NCBI RefSeq assembly: GCF_947503795.1
Contig: NZ_CANNEZ010000002.1
Coordinates: forward strand, 496,001-560,000
Length of the DNA stretch: 64,000 nt
DNA from: an uncultured Jannaschia sp.
GTDB taxonomy: Bacteria > Pseudomonadota > Alphaproteobacteria > Rhodobacterales > Rhodobacteraceae
Reading direction: 5' to 3'
Made by a program: the position numbers and the translations under genes. This document shows positions 7,522 to 15,729 of this stretch, in pieces. Position 1 is the first letter of the stretch; each line of letters begins with the position of its first letter. The notes beneath the pieces are model-generated. The model was not told the origin of the DNA. It worked only from the letters and a program-made list of their open reading frames with translations, and did not search any database.

Positions 7522-9483
7522 ATGTCGCAGAAAGACCGCCCCTGGCTCTTCCGGACCTATGCCGGCCATTCTACGGCGTCGAAGTCCAACGCGCTCTACC
7601 GCGCGAATCTCGCCAAGGGGCAGACCGGCCTCTCGGTGGCGTTCGATCTGCCGACGCAGACCGGCTACGACAGCGACCACGTTCTGGCGCGCGGCGAGGT
7701 CGGCAAGGTGGGCGTCCCGGTCAGCCATCTCGGCGACATGCGGACGCTGTTCGAGGACATTCCGCTCGAGGAAATGAACACCTCGATGACGATCAATGCG
7801 ACGGCGCCCTGGCTGCTCGCGCTCTATGTCGCGGTGGCCGAGGAGCAGGGCGCAGACGTCGCGAAGCTTCAGGGGACCGTCCAGAACGACCTCGTGAAGG
7901 AATACCTGTCGCGCGGCACCTACGTGCTGCCACCCCGGCCCTCGATGGGGCTGATCGCGGACGTGGCCGAATACTGCTATTCCGAGATTCCGAAATGGAA
8001 TCCGATGAATGTCTGCTCCTACCACCTGCAGGAGGCCGGTGCGACGCCGGAGCAGGAATTGGCATTCGCGTTGGCCACGGCGACCGCCGTTCTCGACGAA
8101 TTGCGCGACCGTGTGCCCGAGGCGGAGTTTCCGCGCCTCGTCGGCCGGATCTCGTTCTTCGTCAACGCGGGCATCCGGTTCGTCACCGAAATGTGCAAGA
8201 TGCGCGCCTTCGTCGAATTATGGGACGAGATCTGCCGCGATCGCTACGGCGTCGAGGACGCGAAGTTCCGCCGGTTCCGATATGGCGTGCAGGTGAATTC
8301 GCTCGGGCTGACCGAACAGCAACCCGAAAACAACGTCTACCGCATCCTTCTCGAAATGCTGGCCGTCACGCTGTCGAAGAATGCGCGCGCCCGCGCGGTG
8401 CAATTGCCCGCCTGGAACGAAGCGCTGGGATTGCCGCGCCCGTGGGATCAGCAATGGTCGCTTCGGATGCAGCAGGTCCTCGCCTATGAGACGGATCTTC
8501 TGGAATACGGCGATCTCTTCGACGGCTCGCCCGTGGTCGCGGCTAAGGTCGAGACCTTGAAGGATGGCGCACGCGCGGAATTGGCGCGGATCGACGAGAT
8601 GGGCGGCGCCGTCGACGCGATCGAATACATGAAGGGCCGGCTGGTCGAATCCAATTCGGACCGGTTGGGCGGCATTGAGCGGGGCGAGACCACGGTCGTC
8701 GGGGTCAACGCCTGGACCGATGGCGAGCCGTCCCCGCTGGTGGGCGAGGATGGCGGCATCATGGTGGTCGATCCGGGCGTGGAGGCCGATCAGATCGCGC
8801 GGCTCGACGCGTGGCGCACTGCCCGCGACGCCGCGGCCGTCAAGGCCGCGCTGAACGCGCTCTGGCAGGCTGCGACCGCGGGCGAGAACGTGATGCCACC
8901 GTCGATCGCGGCCGCCAAGGCAGGCGTCACGACCGGCGAATGGGCGGGTGTCATGCGCGCGGTCCATGGCGAGTACCGCGGCCCGACCGGGGTGGCGACC
9001 GGCGTGTCGAACCGGACCGAGGGGCTCGACGATCTGAGGGCGGCCGTGGATGCCGTGTCCGACCGGCTGGGCCGCCGCCTGACCTTCCTGATGGGCAAGC
9101 CTGGACTGGACGGTCATTCCAACGGCGCCGAACAGATCGCCGTCCGCGCACGCGATTGCGGAATGGCGATCCATTACGAGGGCATTCGCCTGACCCCCGA
9201 AGCGATCGTTTCCGCCGTGACTGAAAACGACGCCCATGTGGTTGGACTTTCTATCCTGTCCGGCTCGCATATCCCGTTGGTCGAGGACCTCATGGATCGA
9301 TTGCGCGCGGCCGGATTGGGCCATGTTCCCGTGATTGTCGGTGGGATCATCCCCGAGGACGATTCCGACAGATTGCGTGCGATGGGCGTGGCTGCGGTCT
9401 ATACGCCCAAGGATTTCGAATTGAACCGCATCATGGGCGATATTGTCGAACTGGCCGATCCGGGCGGGATTGCAGCAGAATGA
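7522..9483 (+). CDS. ecm: Ethylmalonyl-CoA mutase
   Basis: A 653-aa adenosylcobalamin-dependent mutase that converts (2R)-ethylmalonyl-CoA to (2S)-methylsuccinyl-CoA. The N-terminal two thirds are the mutase TIM barrel (starting near the FDLPTQTGYDSDH block at about residue 45). The C-terminal B12 domain carries the LDGHSNG (about 527-533), LSILSGSH and GGIIPEDD motifs; the His ligand of cobalt is in the DxHxxG signature. Length and sequence fit Ecm (MeaA-type) rather than the longer methylmalonyl-CoA mutase. The start was set at the ATG that gives the conserved MSQKDRPWLFRTYAGHS beginning. The gene uses TTG and AAT codons more than its neighbours. Confidence 0.96.
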   Translation: MSQKDRPWLFRTYAGHSTASKSNALYRANLAKGQTGLSVAFDLPTQTGYDSDHVLARGEVGKVGVPVSHLGDMRTLFEDIPLEEMNTSMTINATAPWLLALYVAVAEEQGADVAKLQGTVQNDLVKEYLSRGTYVLPPRPSMGLIADVAEYCYSEIPKWNPMNVCSYHLQEAGATPEQELAFALATATAVLDELRDRVPEAEFPRLVGRISFFVNAGIRFVTEMCKMRAFVELWDEICRDRYGVEDAKFRRFRYGVQVNSLGLTEQQPENNVYRILLEMLAVTLSKNARARAVQLPAWNEALGLPRPWDQQWSLRMQQVLAYETDLLEYGDLFDGSPVVAAKVETLKDGARAELARIDEMGGAVDAIEYMKGRLVESNSDRLGGIERGETTVVGVNAWTDGEPSPLVGEDGGIMVVDPGVEADQIARLDAWRTARDAAAVKAALNALWQAATAGENVMPPSIAAAKAGVTTGEWAGVMRAVHGEYRGPTGVATGVSNRTEGLDDLRAAVDAVSDRLGRRLTFLMGKPGLDGHSNGAEQIAVRARDCGMAIHYEGIRLTPEAIVSAVTENDAHVVGLSILSGSHIPLVEDLMDRLRAAGLGHVPVIVGGIIPEDDSDRLRAMGVAAVYTPKDFELNRIMGDIVELADPGGIAAE

Positions 9484-9548
9484 CCTTGCGGGAATGGAAG
9501 AACAATCCTATTGCGGATGAATAATGTCGCATATGGGGAGTGATTGCA

Positions 9549-9890
9549 TTGGCGAAACTGGACAAGATGAGCAAGGAAGAATTGGCGAAAGAGCGCGCGG
9601 AAACGGAAGCACGCCTCCGCGAACTGCAGAAGGCCGAGGCTGAATTCGACGGGCGCCGCCTGAAGGAAATGAAGGCCGATATCGAGAAGATGCTGGCGGC
9701 CGAAGGCTTTACGATGGCCGATCTCTTTGCAGGCCGTGCGCCGAAGAAGGCCGGTGGCGGTGCCAAGGCCCCCGCCAAATATCGCCATCCCGAGAATGCG
9801 TCGAAGACGTGGTCCGGTCGCGGGCGTCAGCCGCAATGGTTCAAGGATCATATCGACGGTGGCGGCAAGGCCGAGGACCTCTCGGTCTAG
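9549..9890 (+). CDS. H-NS-family nucleoid-associated protein
   Basis: A 113-aa protein with an N-terminal coiled-coil oligomerisation region (Lys/Glu-rich, about residues 4-50) and the C-terminal DNA-binding core [20 protein letters not shown] (about 80-99), the H-NS/HvrA signature that binds the minor groove of AT-rich DNA. It probably silences or bends DNA as HvrA and Spb do in Rhodobacter. The start is uncertain: a GGGGAG sequence eight bases before the TTG at 9549 supports that start ([11 protein letters not shown]). A GTG at 9540 or an ATG at 9567 are alternatives. The gene follows ecm by 65 bp and ends before a strong terminator. Confidence 0.88.
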   Translation: MAKLDKMSKEELAKERAETEARLRELQKAEAEFDGRRLKEMKADIEKMLAAEGFTMADLFAGRAPKKAGGGAKAPAKYRHPENASKTWSGRGRQPQWFKDHIDGGGKAEDLSV

Positions 9891-9916
9891 ACCGCGCCGA
9901 CATTCCGGTGGATCAA

Positions 9917-9948
9917 GGGGACGGCCTGCTGCGGGCCGTCCCCTTTTT
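9917..9948 (+). terminator. Rho-independent terminator after the H-NS gene
   Basis: A perfect 10-bp stem, GGGGACGGCC with GGCCGTCCCC, around a 7-base loop, followed by TTTTT (9944-9948). It ends 18 bases before the deoD start. Confidence 0.9.
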
Positions 9949-9966
9949 CCTGTCCGGAGTGATCCC

Positions 9967-10671
9967 ATGACCCCCCATATCCGCGCCGAACCCGGCCAGA
10001 TCGCCAAGACCGTCCTGATGCCGGGCGATCCGCTGCGCGCGAAATGGGCGGCCGAGACGTTCCTCGACGCCCCCGAACTGGTGAACGACGTGCGCGGGAT
10101 GCTGGGGTTCACGGGCACGTGGCGCGGCAACCCCGTGACGATCCACGGATCGGGCATGGGGATGCCGTCGCTGTCGATCTACGCCAACGAATTGATTACG
10201 CAGTACGGGGCGAAGACGCTGATCCGGATCGGGTCCTGTGGAGCGATGCAGGCAGATGTCGCGGTCCGGGACGTGATCCTGGCCCAGACGGCGAGCAGCC
10301 TCTCGACCCCGTCGCGCGGCATCCTGCGGGAGGTGAACTTTGCACCCTGCGCCGATTGGGGCCTTTTGCGCGCCGCCGAAGCGGCGGCGCAGGCCAAGGA
10401 CAGCCGCGTGCATGTCGGCGGGATCTATTCGTCGGACGTGTTCTACGACGAACGGCCGGACCTGAACGAGCAGATGACCCGGCACGGCATCCTCGCCGTC
10501 GAAATGGAGGCCGCCGAACTCTACATCCTCGCCGCGCGTCACGGGTGCCGCGCGCTGGCCGTGCTGACGGTGAGCGACCATCTTCTGACCCATGAGGCGC
10601 TGCCGGCATCGGACCGGCAGCAGACCTTCGGGGACATGGTCGAGATCGCGCTCGAGGCGGCCTTCGCCTGA
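9967..10671 (+). CDS. deoD: Purine-nucleoside phosphorylase (DeoD type)
   Basis: A 234-aa enzyme of the PNP/UDP family that splits purine (deoxy)nucleosides with phosphate into base and (deoxy)ribose-1-phosphate in purine salvage. The phosphate-binding region MPGDPLRAK (about residues 19-27), [24 protein letters not shown] and the catalytic TVSDHL segment (about 205) are in place, and the length matches hexameric bacterial DeoD (about 235 aa). It stands alone between a terminator and the convergent decarboxylase gene, from which it is separated by a GC-rich hairpin. Confidence 0.95.
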   Translation: MTPHIRAEPGQIAKTVLMPGDPLRAKWAAETFLDAPELVNDVRGMLGFTGTWRGNPVTIHGSGMGMPSLSIYANELITQYGAKTLIRIGSCGAMQADVAVRDVILAQTASSLSTPSRGILREVNFAPCADWGLLRAAEAAAQAKDSRVHVGGIYSSDVFYDERPDLNEQMTRHGILAVEMEAAELYILAARHGCRALAVLTVSDHLLTHEALPASDRQQTFGDMVEIALEAAFA

Positions 10672-10675
10672 CCGA

Positions 10676-10693
10676 GGCGGGCGGCGGCCCGCC
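10676..10693. terminator. GC hairpin between convergent deoD and decarboxylase genes
   Basis: A 7-bp perfect stem GGCGGGC/GCCCGCC around a four-base loop sits in the 27-bp gap between the two stop codons. There is no T-run on either strand, so any termination would be weak or Rho-dependent. Confidence 0.35.
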
Positions 10694-10698
10694 CCGGT

Positions 10699-11865
10699 TC
10701 AGATGACCAGCGTGTCGAGCGGCGGGAAGCCGTTGAAGCCCATCGACGAGTAGGTCGAGGTGTACGCGCCGCAATGGCGGATCGTGACCTTGTCGCCGGC
10801 CTTCAGCCCGACGGGCAGCTGGACGGGACGCTTCTCGTAGAGGACGTCGGCGCTGTCGCAGGACGGGCCGGCGAGGACGCAGGGGCCGGTCGGCTGGCCG
10901 TCGCGCGCGGTGACGATCTGGTAGCGGATCGCCTCGCCCTCGGTCTCGGCCAGGCCCGAGAAGCGGCCGATGTCGAGATAGACCCAGCGGTGCAGATCGT
11001 CCTCGGACTTCTTGGAGACCAGAAGGACCTCGGCGGCGATCGCACCGCATTCGGCCACGAGGCCGCGGCCCGGCTCGGCCATGATCTGCGGGACCGCGCC
11101 GAAGCGTGCCTCGACCAGGTCGATGACCGCGGCCGCATAGGCGGTCGGATGCTGGATCGACTCGCCGTAGAAGGCCGGGAAGCCGCCGCCGATGTTCAGA
11201 AGCTGCAGGTCGAAGCCCGCGCCCTGTGCGTCGTGCCAGATGGAAGCGACCTGATCGAGCGTGCCGGTCCACATCCGGGCCTCGCGCGTCTGCGAGCCGA
11301 CATGGAAGCTGAGGCCGAAGGGCACGAGGCCCAGATCGCGGGCAAGGCCGAGCAGCGAAAGCACCTTGTCGCGGGCGCAGCCGAACTTGCGCGAGAGCGG
11401 CCAGTCGGCTTCGGAATTGTCGACAATGACTCGGATATAGACGCGGGCGCCGGGGGCGTTCTCGGCGATCTTGACCAGCTCTTCCTCGGCGTCTGCGGCA
11501 AACAGCGTAATGCCGGCTTGGTGCGCGAAGCGGATGTCGGAGGCCTTCTTGATGGTGTTGCCGAAGGAGACATGGGCCGGATCGGCGCCCTGCGACAGCA
11601 CCAGCTCGATCTCGCCGCGCGACGCGGCGTCGAAGCCCGAGCCGAGCCCGACGAGGCGCTCGACGATGGCGACATGCGGGTTCGCCTTCACGGCGTAATG
11701 GATATGGGCCCGGCCGAGGCCGGCCGAGAGGGCGTGGAACTGACGCTCGACCGCGTCGACGTCGATGACCAGCGTCGGGTGCGCGAACTCGTGGGCGGCG
11801 ATGTAGGATTCAACGCGCGAGGGCGCAACGAGATCGGGACGGCCGAAGCCGGTTACTGCGTTCAT
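10699..11865 (-). CDS. Ornithine/lysine decarboxylase, fold type III
   Basis: A 388-aa PLP enzyme of the eukaryotic-type ornithine decarboxylase family, which makes putrescine (and often cadaverine) as the first step of polyamine synthesis. The PLP lysine is K60 in YAVKANP. The HVGSQ and EPGRG phosphate-binding blocks and the catalytic cysteine in AGPSCDSADVL (C-terminal third) are all present. The start at 11865 has GGAG six bases upstream; an in-frame ATG and a TTG lie just before it. Substrate choice between ornithine and lysine cannot be decided here. An inverted repeat 66 bp upstream could be an operator. Confidence 0.92.
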   Translation of the reverse strand: MNAVTGFGRPDLVAPSRVESYIAAHEFAHPTLVIDVDAVERQFHALSAGLGRAHIHYAVKANPHVAIVERLVGLGSGFDAASRGEIELVLSQGADPAHVSFGNTIKKASDIRFAHQAGITLFAADAEEELVKIAENAPGARVYIRVIVDNSEADWPLSRKFGCARDKVLSLLGLARDLGLVPFGLSFHVGSQTREARMWTGTLDQVASIWHDAQGAGFDLQLLNIGGGFPAFYGESIQHPTAYAAAVIDLVEARFGAVPQIMAEPGRGLVAECGAIAAEVLLVSKKSEDDLHRWVYLDIGRFSGLAETEGEAIRYQIVTARDGQPTGPCVLAGPSCDSADVLYEKRPVQLPVGLKAGDKVTIRHCGAYTSTYSSMGFNGFPPLDTLVI

Positions 11866-11930
11866 GGTCATCTCCAATAGACCCGGCCATCCCGAACACT
11901 CGGTGCAGACCGCTCACTTCCAAGGGAGAC

Positions 11931-11949
11931 GTTACCGTCGCTACGTAAC
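11931..11949. promoter_or_regulatory. Inverted repeat upstream of the decarboxylase gene
   Basis: GTTAC-N9-GTAAC lies 66 bp before the decarboxylase start in a 249-bp divergent gap. The dyad could be a repressor site; no regulator is known to me for this exact sequence. Confidence 0.3.
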
Positions 11950-12114
11950 CGTGCTTTTCAGCCGTGCCAGAGGCGCGTGCGTTGGCGTCTATGCGCGGGC
12001 AGATGGGGCCGTTCGCGGATTCGGTCAAGGCGGAAAATCGCGCGGAATCGCGGGATTGGAACGATGGGGCCCCGAGCGTGTTGTTTTGGCGACAACCCGC
12101 AACCGGAGATCGCC

Positions 12115-12267
12115 ATGACCACCTCGCTGAAACTGCTGACCGCCCTGCCCCTGATCGCGCTTCTGTCCGCCTGCGTGGGCGCCAACGACCGCGTCGACAC
12201 GCTGAGCGAAATCGAGGCCAACAACGACACCGACATCGTCGGCGACGGCATGGTCATCGGAAGCTGA
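12115..12267 (+). CDS. Small lipoprotein of unknown function
   Basis: A 50-aa protein with a short lipoprotein signal peptide: basic start, hydrophobic core LLTALPLIALL and lipobox LSAC with the modified cysteine at residue 20. The mature part is only about 30 residues, acidic and polar (Asp/Asn/Glu-rich), so it would be an outer- or inner-membrane-anchored peptide. AACCGGAGAT upstream provides a Shine-Dalgarno site. No homologue is recognised. It is followed by a strong bidirectional hairpin. Confidence 0.7.
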   Translation: MTTSLKLLTALPLIALLSACVGANDRVDTLSEIEANNDTDIVGDGMVIGS

Positions 12268-12299
12268 TCCGCGACCCGACCGAAATTTTCGCAAGACGA

Positions 12300-12327
12300 A
12301 CGGGCCCCCGCCAACGCGGGGGCCCGT
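12300..12327. terminator. Bidirectional hairpin terminator
   Basis: A perfect 12-bp stem ACGGGCCCCCGC / GCGGGGGCCCGT around CAAC, between the stops of the lipoprotein (+) and the peroxiredoxin (-) genes. The T-run is short (TTT) on the plus strand. Confidence 0.7.
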
Positions 12328-12334
12328 TTCGCAT

Positions 12335-12838
12335 TCAGGCCGCGCCGCGGGGCGGGCGGTCGTTGGCGCGGACGAAGTCGATCCCCGACAGGATGTCCGC
12401 GAAGGCGGGACGCCCGAACGGGACCGATTGCTGCCAATGCGCGCCGACCGTGCCGTCCGCCAGCACCCAGGTGAGCGCCGGTTCGGAAAAACGGGGCGGT
12501 TCCTTCTCGACGACGCGGTCCGAGACGTAGAGACCCCAGTTGCGGGCCGTGCCTTCGGTCATGCCGTACCCGATATCGATGCCGCCCACCGCCCAGTCCG
12601 CCGCGACAGTCCGCGCCCGATCTTCCGGGTCCATCGACATGGCGAGCACCGTCAGGCCCCGCTCGGCAAAGGCTGGGAGATGCGCCACGAGCTCTTCGAG
12701 CTGCTTGCGGCAGGCGGGGCAATGGAGCCCGCGGAAGAACACCACGAATGCCTCGCCCGGGATGGCCGACAGATCCATGTCCGGCCCGTCGAGACGATGC
12801 GCTGTCAGCGCGGGGGCGGGTGTTCCGGGCTTCGGCAT
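12335..12838 (-). CDS. Peroxiredoxin-like (AhpC/TSA) protein
   Basis: A 167-aa thioredoxin-fold protein. The active-site segment FFRGLHCPACRKQ (about residues 34-46) has a CxxC pair, and the rest follows the AhpC/TSA pattern. The first Cys is at the position of the peroxidatic cysteine of peroxiredoxins, while the CPAC arrangement also recalls thiol-disulfide reductases. It lacks a signal peptide and so should work in the cytoplasm. It starts 8 bases after the sdhB stop, at the end of the sdh operon, where it could protect against peroxide formed by the respiratory chain; that role is inference. Confidence 0.85.
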   Translation of the reverse strand: MPKPGTPAPALTAHRLDGPDMDLSAIPGEAFVVFFRGLHCPACRKQLEELVAHLPAFAERGLTVLAMSMDPEDRARTVAADWAVGGIDIGYGMTEGTARNWGLYVSDRVVEKEPPRFSEPALTWVLADGTVGAHWQQSVPFGRPAFADILSGIDFVRANDRPPRGAA

Positions 12839-12846
12839 GTCGACCT

Positions 12847-13626
12847 TCAGAGCTGACGCTCAACCATCATCTTCTTGATGTTCGCGATGGCCTTGGCGGG
12901 ATTCAGCCCCTTGGGGCAGGTCTTGGCGCAGTTCATGATCGTGTGGCAGCGGTAGAGCTTGAACGGATCTTCCAGATCGTCCAGCCGCTCGCCTGTCGCC
13001 TCGTCCCGGCTGTCGATGATCCAGCGATAGGCATGGAGAAGTGCGGCCGGCCCGAGATAGCGGTCGCCGTTCCACCAGTAGCTGGGGCAGGCGGTCGAGC
13101 AGGACGCGCACATGATGCACTCGTAAAGACCGTCCAGCTTCTCGCGGTCCTCGATCGACTGGCGCCATTCCTTGGCGGGGGTGTTGGACTTGGTCTCCAG
13201 CCACGGCATGACCGAGGCGTGCTGTGCGTAGAAATGCGTCAGGTCGGGGATCAGGTCCTTGATGACCGGCATGTGCGGCAGCGGATAGATCTTCACGTCG
13301 CCCTTCACGTCGTTGATGCCCCAGGTACAGGCGAGCGTATTCACCCCGTCGATATTCATCGCGCAGGACCCGCAAATCCCCTCGCGGCAGGAGCGGCGGA
13401 AGGTCAGGGTCGGGTCGATCTCGTTCTTGATCTTGATCAGCGCGTCCAGAATCATCGGCCCGCAGGTGTCGAGATCCACCCAATAGGTGTCCAGCCGCGG
13501 GTTCTTCCCGTCCTCGGGGTTCCAGCGATAGATCTGGAACTTGCGCAGGTTGCTCGCGCCCTCGGGCTTCGGCCAGGTCTGGCCGACGGTGATCTTCGAG
13601 TTCTTCGGCAGCGTGAATTGGACCAT
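12847..13626 (-). CDS. sdhB: Succinate dehydrogenase iron-sulfur subunit
   Basis: A 259-aa subunit that passes electrons from SdhA to the quinone site of complex II. All three clusters can be located: the 2Fe-2S motif [10 protein letters not shown] (C80, C85, C88, with C55 upstream), the 4Fe-4S motif [12 protein letters not shown] (about 170-181), and the 3Fe-4S/4Fe-4S ligands in [14 protein letters not shown] (about 231-244). Length is standard. It is unusually far (2.1 kb) from sdhA, with six small genes and a sulfotransferase in between, all on the same strand. Confidence 0.97.
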   Translation of the reverse strand: MVQFTLPKNSKITVGQTWPKPEGASNLRKFQIYRWNPEDGKNPRLDTYWVDLDTCGPMILDALIKIKNEIDPTLTFRRSCREGICGSCAMNIDGVNTLACTWGINDVKGDVKIYPLPHMPVIKDLIPDLTHFYAQHASVMPWLETKSNTPAKEWRQSIEDREKLDGLYECIMCASCSTACPSYWWNGDRYLGPAALLHAYRWIIDSRDEATGERLDDLEDPFKLYRCHTIMNCAKTCPKGLNPAKAIANIKKMMVERQL

Positions 13627-13639
13627 GGGTCGGTTCCTC

Positions 13640-13957
13640 TCAGAGGGAGTTCAGCAGCACGGGCAGACCCTCGGTCGCCAGGCATTGGATGGTGTCGGGA
13701 CGGCGCGCGATATCGAGCACGATACGCGTGGCGCCCGCGTCGTCGCGGGTCGCGGCGGAGGTGGCGAGCGTGACGATCTCGTCGCCACTCGCGTTGTCGA
13801 TGATGCAGTTCGTTGCGGGCTCCAGCGGGATGCCCGGAAAGCGCTCGGCCACGATGGGGTTCACGACCGACTTGGCTGCGGCACGGCTGACCTCGGTGCC
13901 GACGCCTGTGTTGCAGGACGCCAGGGCGGCAATCAGAAGAAGGGGTTCAAGCCGCAT
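13640..13957 (-). CDS. Small secreted protein in the sdh operon, two-cysteine type
   Basis: A 105-aa protein with a short lipoprotein-like signal ([10 protein letters not shown], Cys at about 15) and two further cysteines, in NCIIDNA and IQCLATEG, about 48 residues apart. The middle is rich in Ala, Thr and Asp with no recognisable domain. Cys spacing suggests a disulfide in the periplasm. The start ATG lies 11 bases inside the upstream sulfotransferase gene, and sdhB begins 13 bases after its stop, so it is cotranslated with both. No function is known. Confidence 0.75.
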   Translation of the reverse strand: MRLEPLLLIAALASCNTGVGTEVSRAAAKSVVNPIVAERFPGIPLEPATNCIIDNASGDEIVTLATSAATRDDAGATRIVLDIARRPDTIQCLATEGLPVLLNSL

Positions 13958-14747
13958 CGCGCAACTCCTCGAGCCAGGCGGTGGGATGGGTTTCGTAGCC
14001 GAGCGTGACGAGGTCGGACCCGTGCGTCTCGGCGTAGATCTCGGCCACCTTGCGCGGCAGGCGGGTGCGCCATTGGGCGATCTTGCCGGACGCGACATGG
14101 GCGCCGACGCGCTCGCCGCGCGCCGCCTCGTCGGCAAGACCGCCGAACAGGCTGCGGTTCCAGAAGATGCGGCAACCCTGGTCGACCTCGGGTTCGGGCA
14201 GGCCCAGATCGCGCAGATGCTCGCGAAAGGCCCGGCAGTCGGTGTCCTGCATCAGGTCCTCGTAGCGCACCTCGATCGTATTGGGGCGGTCGTAGGTCCA
14301 GGCGGTCATCTCGGCGACGGTCTGCGCATGCTTCTCGCGCATTTCGAAGAGCAGGCGCTCTTGCTCGGAGGGCAAGGCGTTCAGGTGGGCCTGATACGTG
14401 CGGCCGCCGAGATCGTCGCGCGGCTCGTGCAGGAACTGTTCGCCTTCGGGCGGGGCGTGGAGGTGATAGCGCATGCCCGACAGAAGAACGTCACGCGGGT
14501 CGCGGATCATGTGCAGGATGCGCGCATCGGGCCGGTCGAGCAGGATATCGGGGAAGAGCGAGGACCACTGGAACAGGAACACGCGCTCGGCCTCGGGCAC
14601 CTTCTTCAGCCCCTGGTTCGGATAGACCACGTGATGCGCCACCCCGAGCTGGTTCGCCAACCGCCGGAACACCCCCCTGAGCCAGAGCGTGCCGGTCTTG
14701 TGATGGGTGCCGATGCAATAGAGGCGGGGCGCGATCAGGTCGGTCAC
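13947..14747 (-). CDS. Sulfotransferase family protein in the sdh operon
   Basis: A 266-aa protein with PAPS-dependent sulfotransferase signatures. The 5'-phosphosulfate loop is HHKTGTLWL (residues 15-23) and the 3'-phosphate motif is MIRDPRDVLLSGMRYH (about 80-95), followed by typical WTYDRP and VRYEDLM blocks. It lacks a membrane anchor, so it should be cytoplasmic. The acceptor is unknown; it could be a polysaccharide, lipid or small molecule. The GTG start overlaps the upstream stop (GTGA). Why it sits between sdhA and sdhB is not clear. Confidence 0.85.
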   Translation of the reverse strand: MTDLIAPRLYCIGTHHKTGTLWLRGVFRRLANQLGVAHHVVYPNQGLKKVPEAERVFLFQWSSLFPDILLDRPDARILHMIRDPRDVLLSGMRYHLHAPPEGEQFLHEPRDDLGGRTYQAHLNALPSEQERLLFEMREKHAQTVAEMTAWTYDRPNTIEVRYEDLMQDTDCRAFREHLRDLGLPEPEVDQGCRIFWNRSLFGGLADEAARGERVGAHVASGKIAQWRTRLPRKVAEIYAETHGSDLVTLGYETHPTAWLEELRDAA

Positions 14748-14986
14748 TGGCTGGCCCGCTCGGAGGTGCAGGCCAGAAGGCCCTCGATCTCGGCGTTGGA
14801 CATGGACGCGCCCGGATCGTTGATCATGTCGGGGCGTCCGATGGCATTCAGGCAGGAGGCGAGGCCCGGCGTCACCGCGCGGTCGGCATCGACGAAATCC
14901 GCCGCGCCGGGGCCGTTCCGGGCAAAGCCGCCGCCGCCGCCGATACAGGCCGACACGAGCAGGACGAGAGGCAGCGCGCGGATCAC
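14744..14986 (-). CDS. Small lipoprotein in the sdh operon, two-cysteine type
   Basis: An 80-aa protein starting at a GTG (14986) that overlaps the previous gene as GTGA. It has a lipoprotein signal (LVLLVSAC, then a run of glycines) and two mature cysteines in ASCLNAIG and LLACTSE. The pattern matches the neighbouring gene at 15505-15729 (ACLAEIG ... EACIRRR), so these are probably tandem paralogues. No domain or function is recognised. Confidence 0.72.
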   Translation of the reverse strand: MIRALPLVLLVSACIGGGGGFARNGPGAADFVDADRAVTPGLASCLNAIGRPDMINDPGASMSNAEIEGLLACTSERASQ

Positions 14987-15282
14987 GACCCCGTCCCCAG
15001 CGTTACGCCGACGATGGTCGGCTCGGGGCGTCCGGCCATGCGGCGGTCCATGCATTCGGCCAGCACCGCCCGCTCCGAGCGGGGATCGAACACCCGACTC
15101 GTGACGACCAGCTCGCCATCGGCCAGGCCACCGCCCGAGCCGACGCCGACGCCCACGCTGCCTGCGATCCCGTCGGCCAGCCGAGCCTCGGAGCGGCATT
15201 CGTGCAACGCCCGCTCGCGGGTCATCGGGACCGGCGCGCAGGCCGTGATCAAGACTGTCAGGAGAAGCAAAGTGCGAATCAT
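14983..15282 (-). CDS. Small lipoprotein in the sdh operon, glycine-rich
   Basis: A 99-aa protein with a signal peptide ending in the lipobox ITAC (Cys about 15), a mature HECRSEA cysteine near residue 29, a glycine/valine-rich stretch (SVGVGVGSGGG) and a second cysteine in LAECMDRRM near 77. The general layout follows the tandem family. The start overlaps the upstream stop as ATGA (15279-15282), indicating coupled translation. Function unknown. Confidence 0.72.
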   Translation of the reverse strand: MIRTLLLLTVLITACAPVPMTRERALHECRSEARLADGIAGSVGVGVGSGGGLADGELVVTSRVFDPRSERAVLAECMDRRMAGRPEPTIVGVTLGTGS

Positions 15283-15497
15283 CGCGGCACCGCCCCGCAA
15301 GCGTCCAGCCGGGCGAGATCCGCCGCCGAGCGCGTCACGATCGTGCCGTCCCGAACGGTGACGCCCTGTTCGCGCGCGCAGTCGAGATAGGCCGCGCGCC
15401 GCGCCTCGGGACCAGTAGGCATGCAGGCCACGAGCGCCAGCGGCAGGGCCGCTCCGACACAGCGCAGGCTTCGCCCGAAGGTCGCGGGGCGCGTCAC
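15279..15497 (-). CDS. Small secreted protein in the sdh operon
   Basis: A 72-aa protein starting at GTG with a hydrophobic signal ending LALVAC at about residue 25, and two cysteines later in LDCAREQG and LDACGAVPR. It fits the two-cysteine pattern of its neighbours, although the n-region before the hydrophobic core is long and basic. It starts 8 bases after the previous stop and ends inside the next start (ATGA). No homologous family is recognised. Confidence 0.65.
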   Translation of the reverse strand: MTRPATFGRSLRCVGAALPLALVACMPTGPEARRAAYLDCAREQGVTVRDGTIVTRSAADLARLDACGAVPR

Positions 15498-15504
15498 CGT
15501 CCCG

Positions 15505-15729
15505 TCAGCTCCGCCGCCGGATGCAGGCTTCGAGCGCAGCCTGCTCCTCGGGCGTCAGCTCGACCGAGGCGCCTTCGGTCACGCGGTCGGGCAGCACCGG
15601 CTTGCCGATCTCGGCGAGGCACGCATTCACCACGAGGCGGACGCCATCATCCACCGCGACGGCCGGACCGGACGGGGCAGGCTGGCAAGCCATGAGGGCG
15701 AGCGGGGCGAGAAGAAGGAAATTGCGCAT
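15505..15729 (-). CDS. Small lipoprotein in the sdh operon, two-cysteine type
   Basis: A 74-aa protein with an N-terminal lipoprotein signal (LLLAPLALMAC, Cys 15), a mature part beginning with Gln/Pro/Ser, and cysteines at about 37 (NACLAEIGKP) and 69 (EACIRRR). It overlaps the sdhA stop by one base, so it is directly coupled to sdhA translation. It is the first of five tandem small exported proteins. A role in complex II assembly is conceivable from context only. Confidence 0.72.
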   Translation of the reverse strand: MRNFLLLAPLALMACQPAPSGPAVAVDDGVRLVVNACLAEIGKPVLPDRVTEGASVELTPEEQAALEACIRRRS

